Shown: in pieces, positions 47,961 through 48,122 of the stretch
How positions within the stretch are numbered: position 1 is the stretch's first letter
How the letters are laid out: every line of letters begins with the position of its first letter
DNA from: an uncultured cyanobacterium
GTDB lineage: Bacteria; Cyanobacteriota; Cyanobacteriia; Thermosynechococcales; Thermosynechococcaceae
Reading direction: 5' to 3'
DNA length: 48,122 bases
Assembly (NCBI GenBank): GCA_937951315.1
Contig: CALFCG010000140.1
Coordinates: 1 to 48,122, forward strand
Program-made: the position numbers and the translations under genes
The notes under the pieces: generated by a model
Database searches by the model: none
What the model was told of the DNA's origin: nothing
Seen by the model: only the letters and a program-made list of their open reading frames with translations

Positions 47961-48122
47961 CTACTCACCCACAGACAGGGTATAGCGATACTTCTGGCCC
48001 GGCTCACTTGTGCCGACCCAAACGCTGTACCTTCCGGCCTTCAGCTTCTGAGCCACAAAACCAGCATCTGACCCCTGGCTCGTATCATCTGCACAGAACA
48101 GCTGCTTACCCGGCCCCTTAAC
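47961..48122 (-). CDS. C-terminal 53 aa of a secreted-type protein running off the window edge
   Basis: Minus strand reads VKGPGKQLFCADDTSQGSDAGFVAQKLKAGRYSVWVGTSEPGQKYRYTLSVGE*, a repeat-like beta motif; the overlapping plus ORF is rejected. Confidence 0.6.
   Translation of the reverse strand, partial: VKGPGKQLFCADDTSQGSDAGFVAQKLKAGRYSVWVGTSEPGQKYRYTLSVGE

Noticed and set aside
47924-48121. 65-aa plus ORF at the window end
   Set aside because: Overlaps the ABC gene end and the better minus-strand partial CDS.

Overview
This is a 48.1-kb stretch of cyanobacterial chromosome. The lineage call rests on PsbZ, a carboxysomal-type carbonic anhydrase, Ssl1498-like light-harvesting-like proteins, an EbsA-like protein, a D27-like protein and many HIP1 (GCGATCGC) octamers. 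Content is mostly housekeeping genes: carbonic anhydrase, a transketolase-like enzyme, hisIE, psbZ-ribH, tRNA-Gly(GCC), a proA-like gene with tadA, leuC, a YciH/SUI1 protein, ribE, aqpZ, a calcium/proton exchanger, a TauE/SafE permease, a GH57/DUF3536 protein and an ABC exporter. Accessory content includes an arsenosugar-type operon (arsM-arsS plus two TVP38/TMEM64 proteins), a PIN/RHH toxin-antitoxin pair, and a radical SAM-GT2-small membrane protein cluster. I saw no CRISPR array, IS element, prophage or rRNA, and no clearly new multi-gene system. The best leads are: (1) two tandem genes for byte-identical 56-aa Ssl1498-like proteins, missed by the ORF track; (2) a textbook NtcA-type promoter (GTA-N8-TAC, N22, TAN3T) in front of an uncharacterised gene that also has its own terminator; (3) a ProA paralogue whose expected catalytic Cys is Val; (4) a type-IV-pilin-like G/H domain behind a lipoprotein signal; (5) an arsenosugar operon with two membrane proteins; (6) a 55-aa membrane ORF at the end of the radical SAM-GT2 operon; and (7) a divergent transketolase-like enzyme with an altered GDG motif. 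Family calls come from recognising protein motifs by eye; no database search was run.
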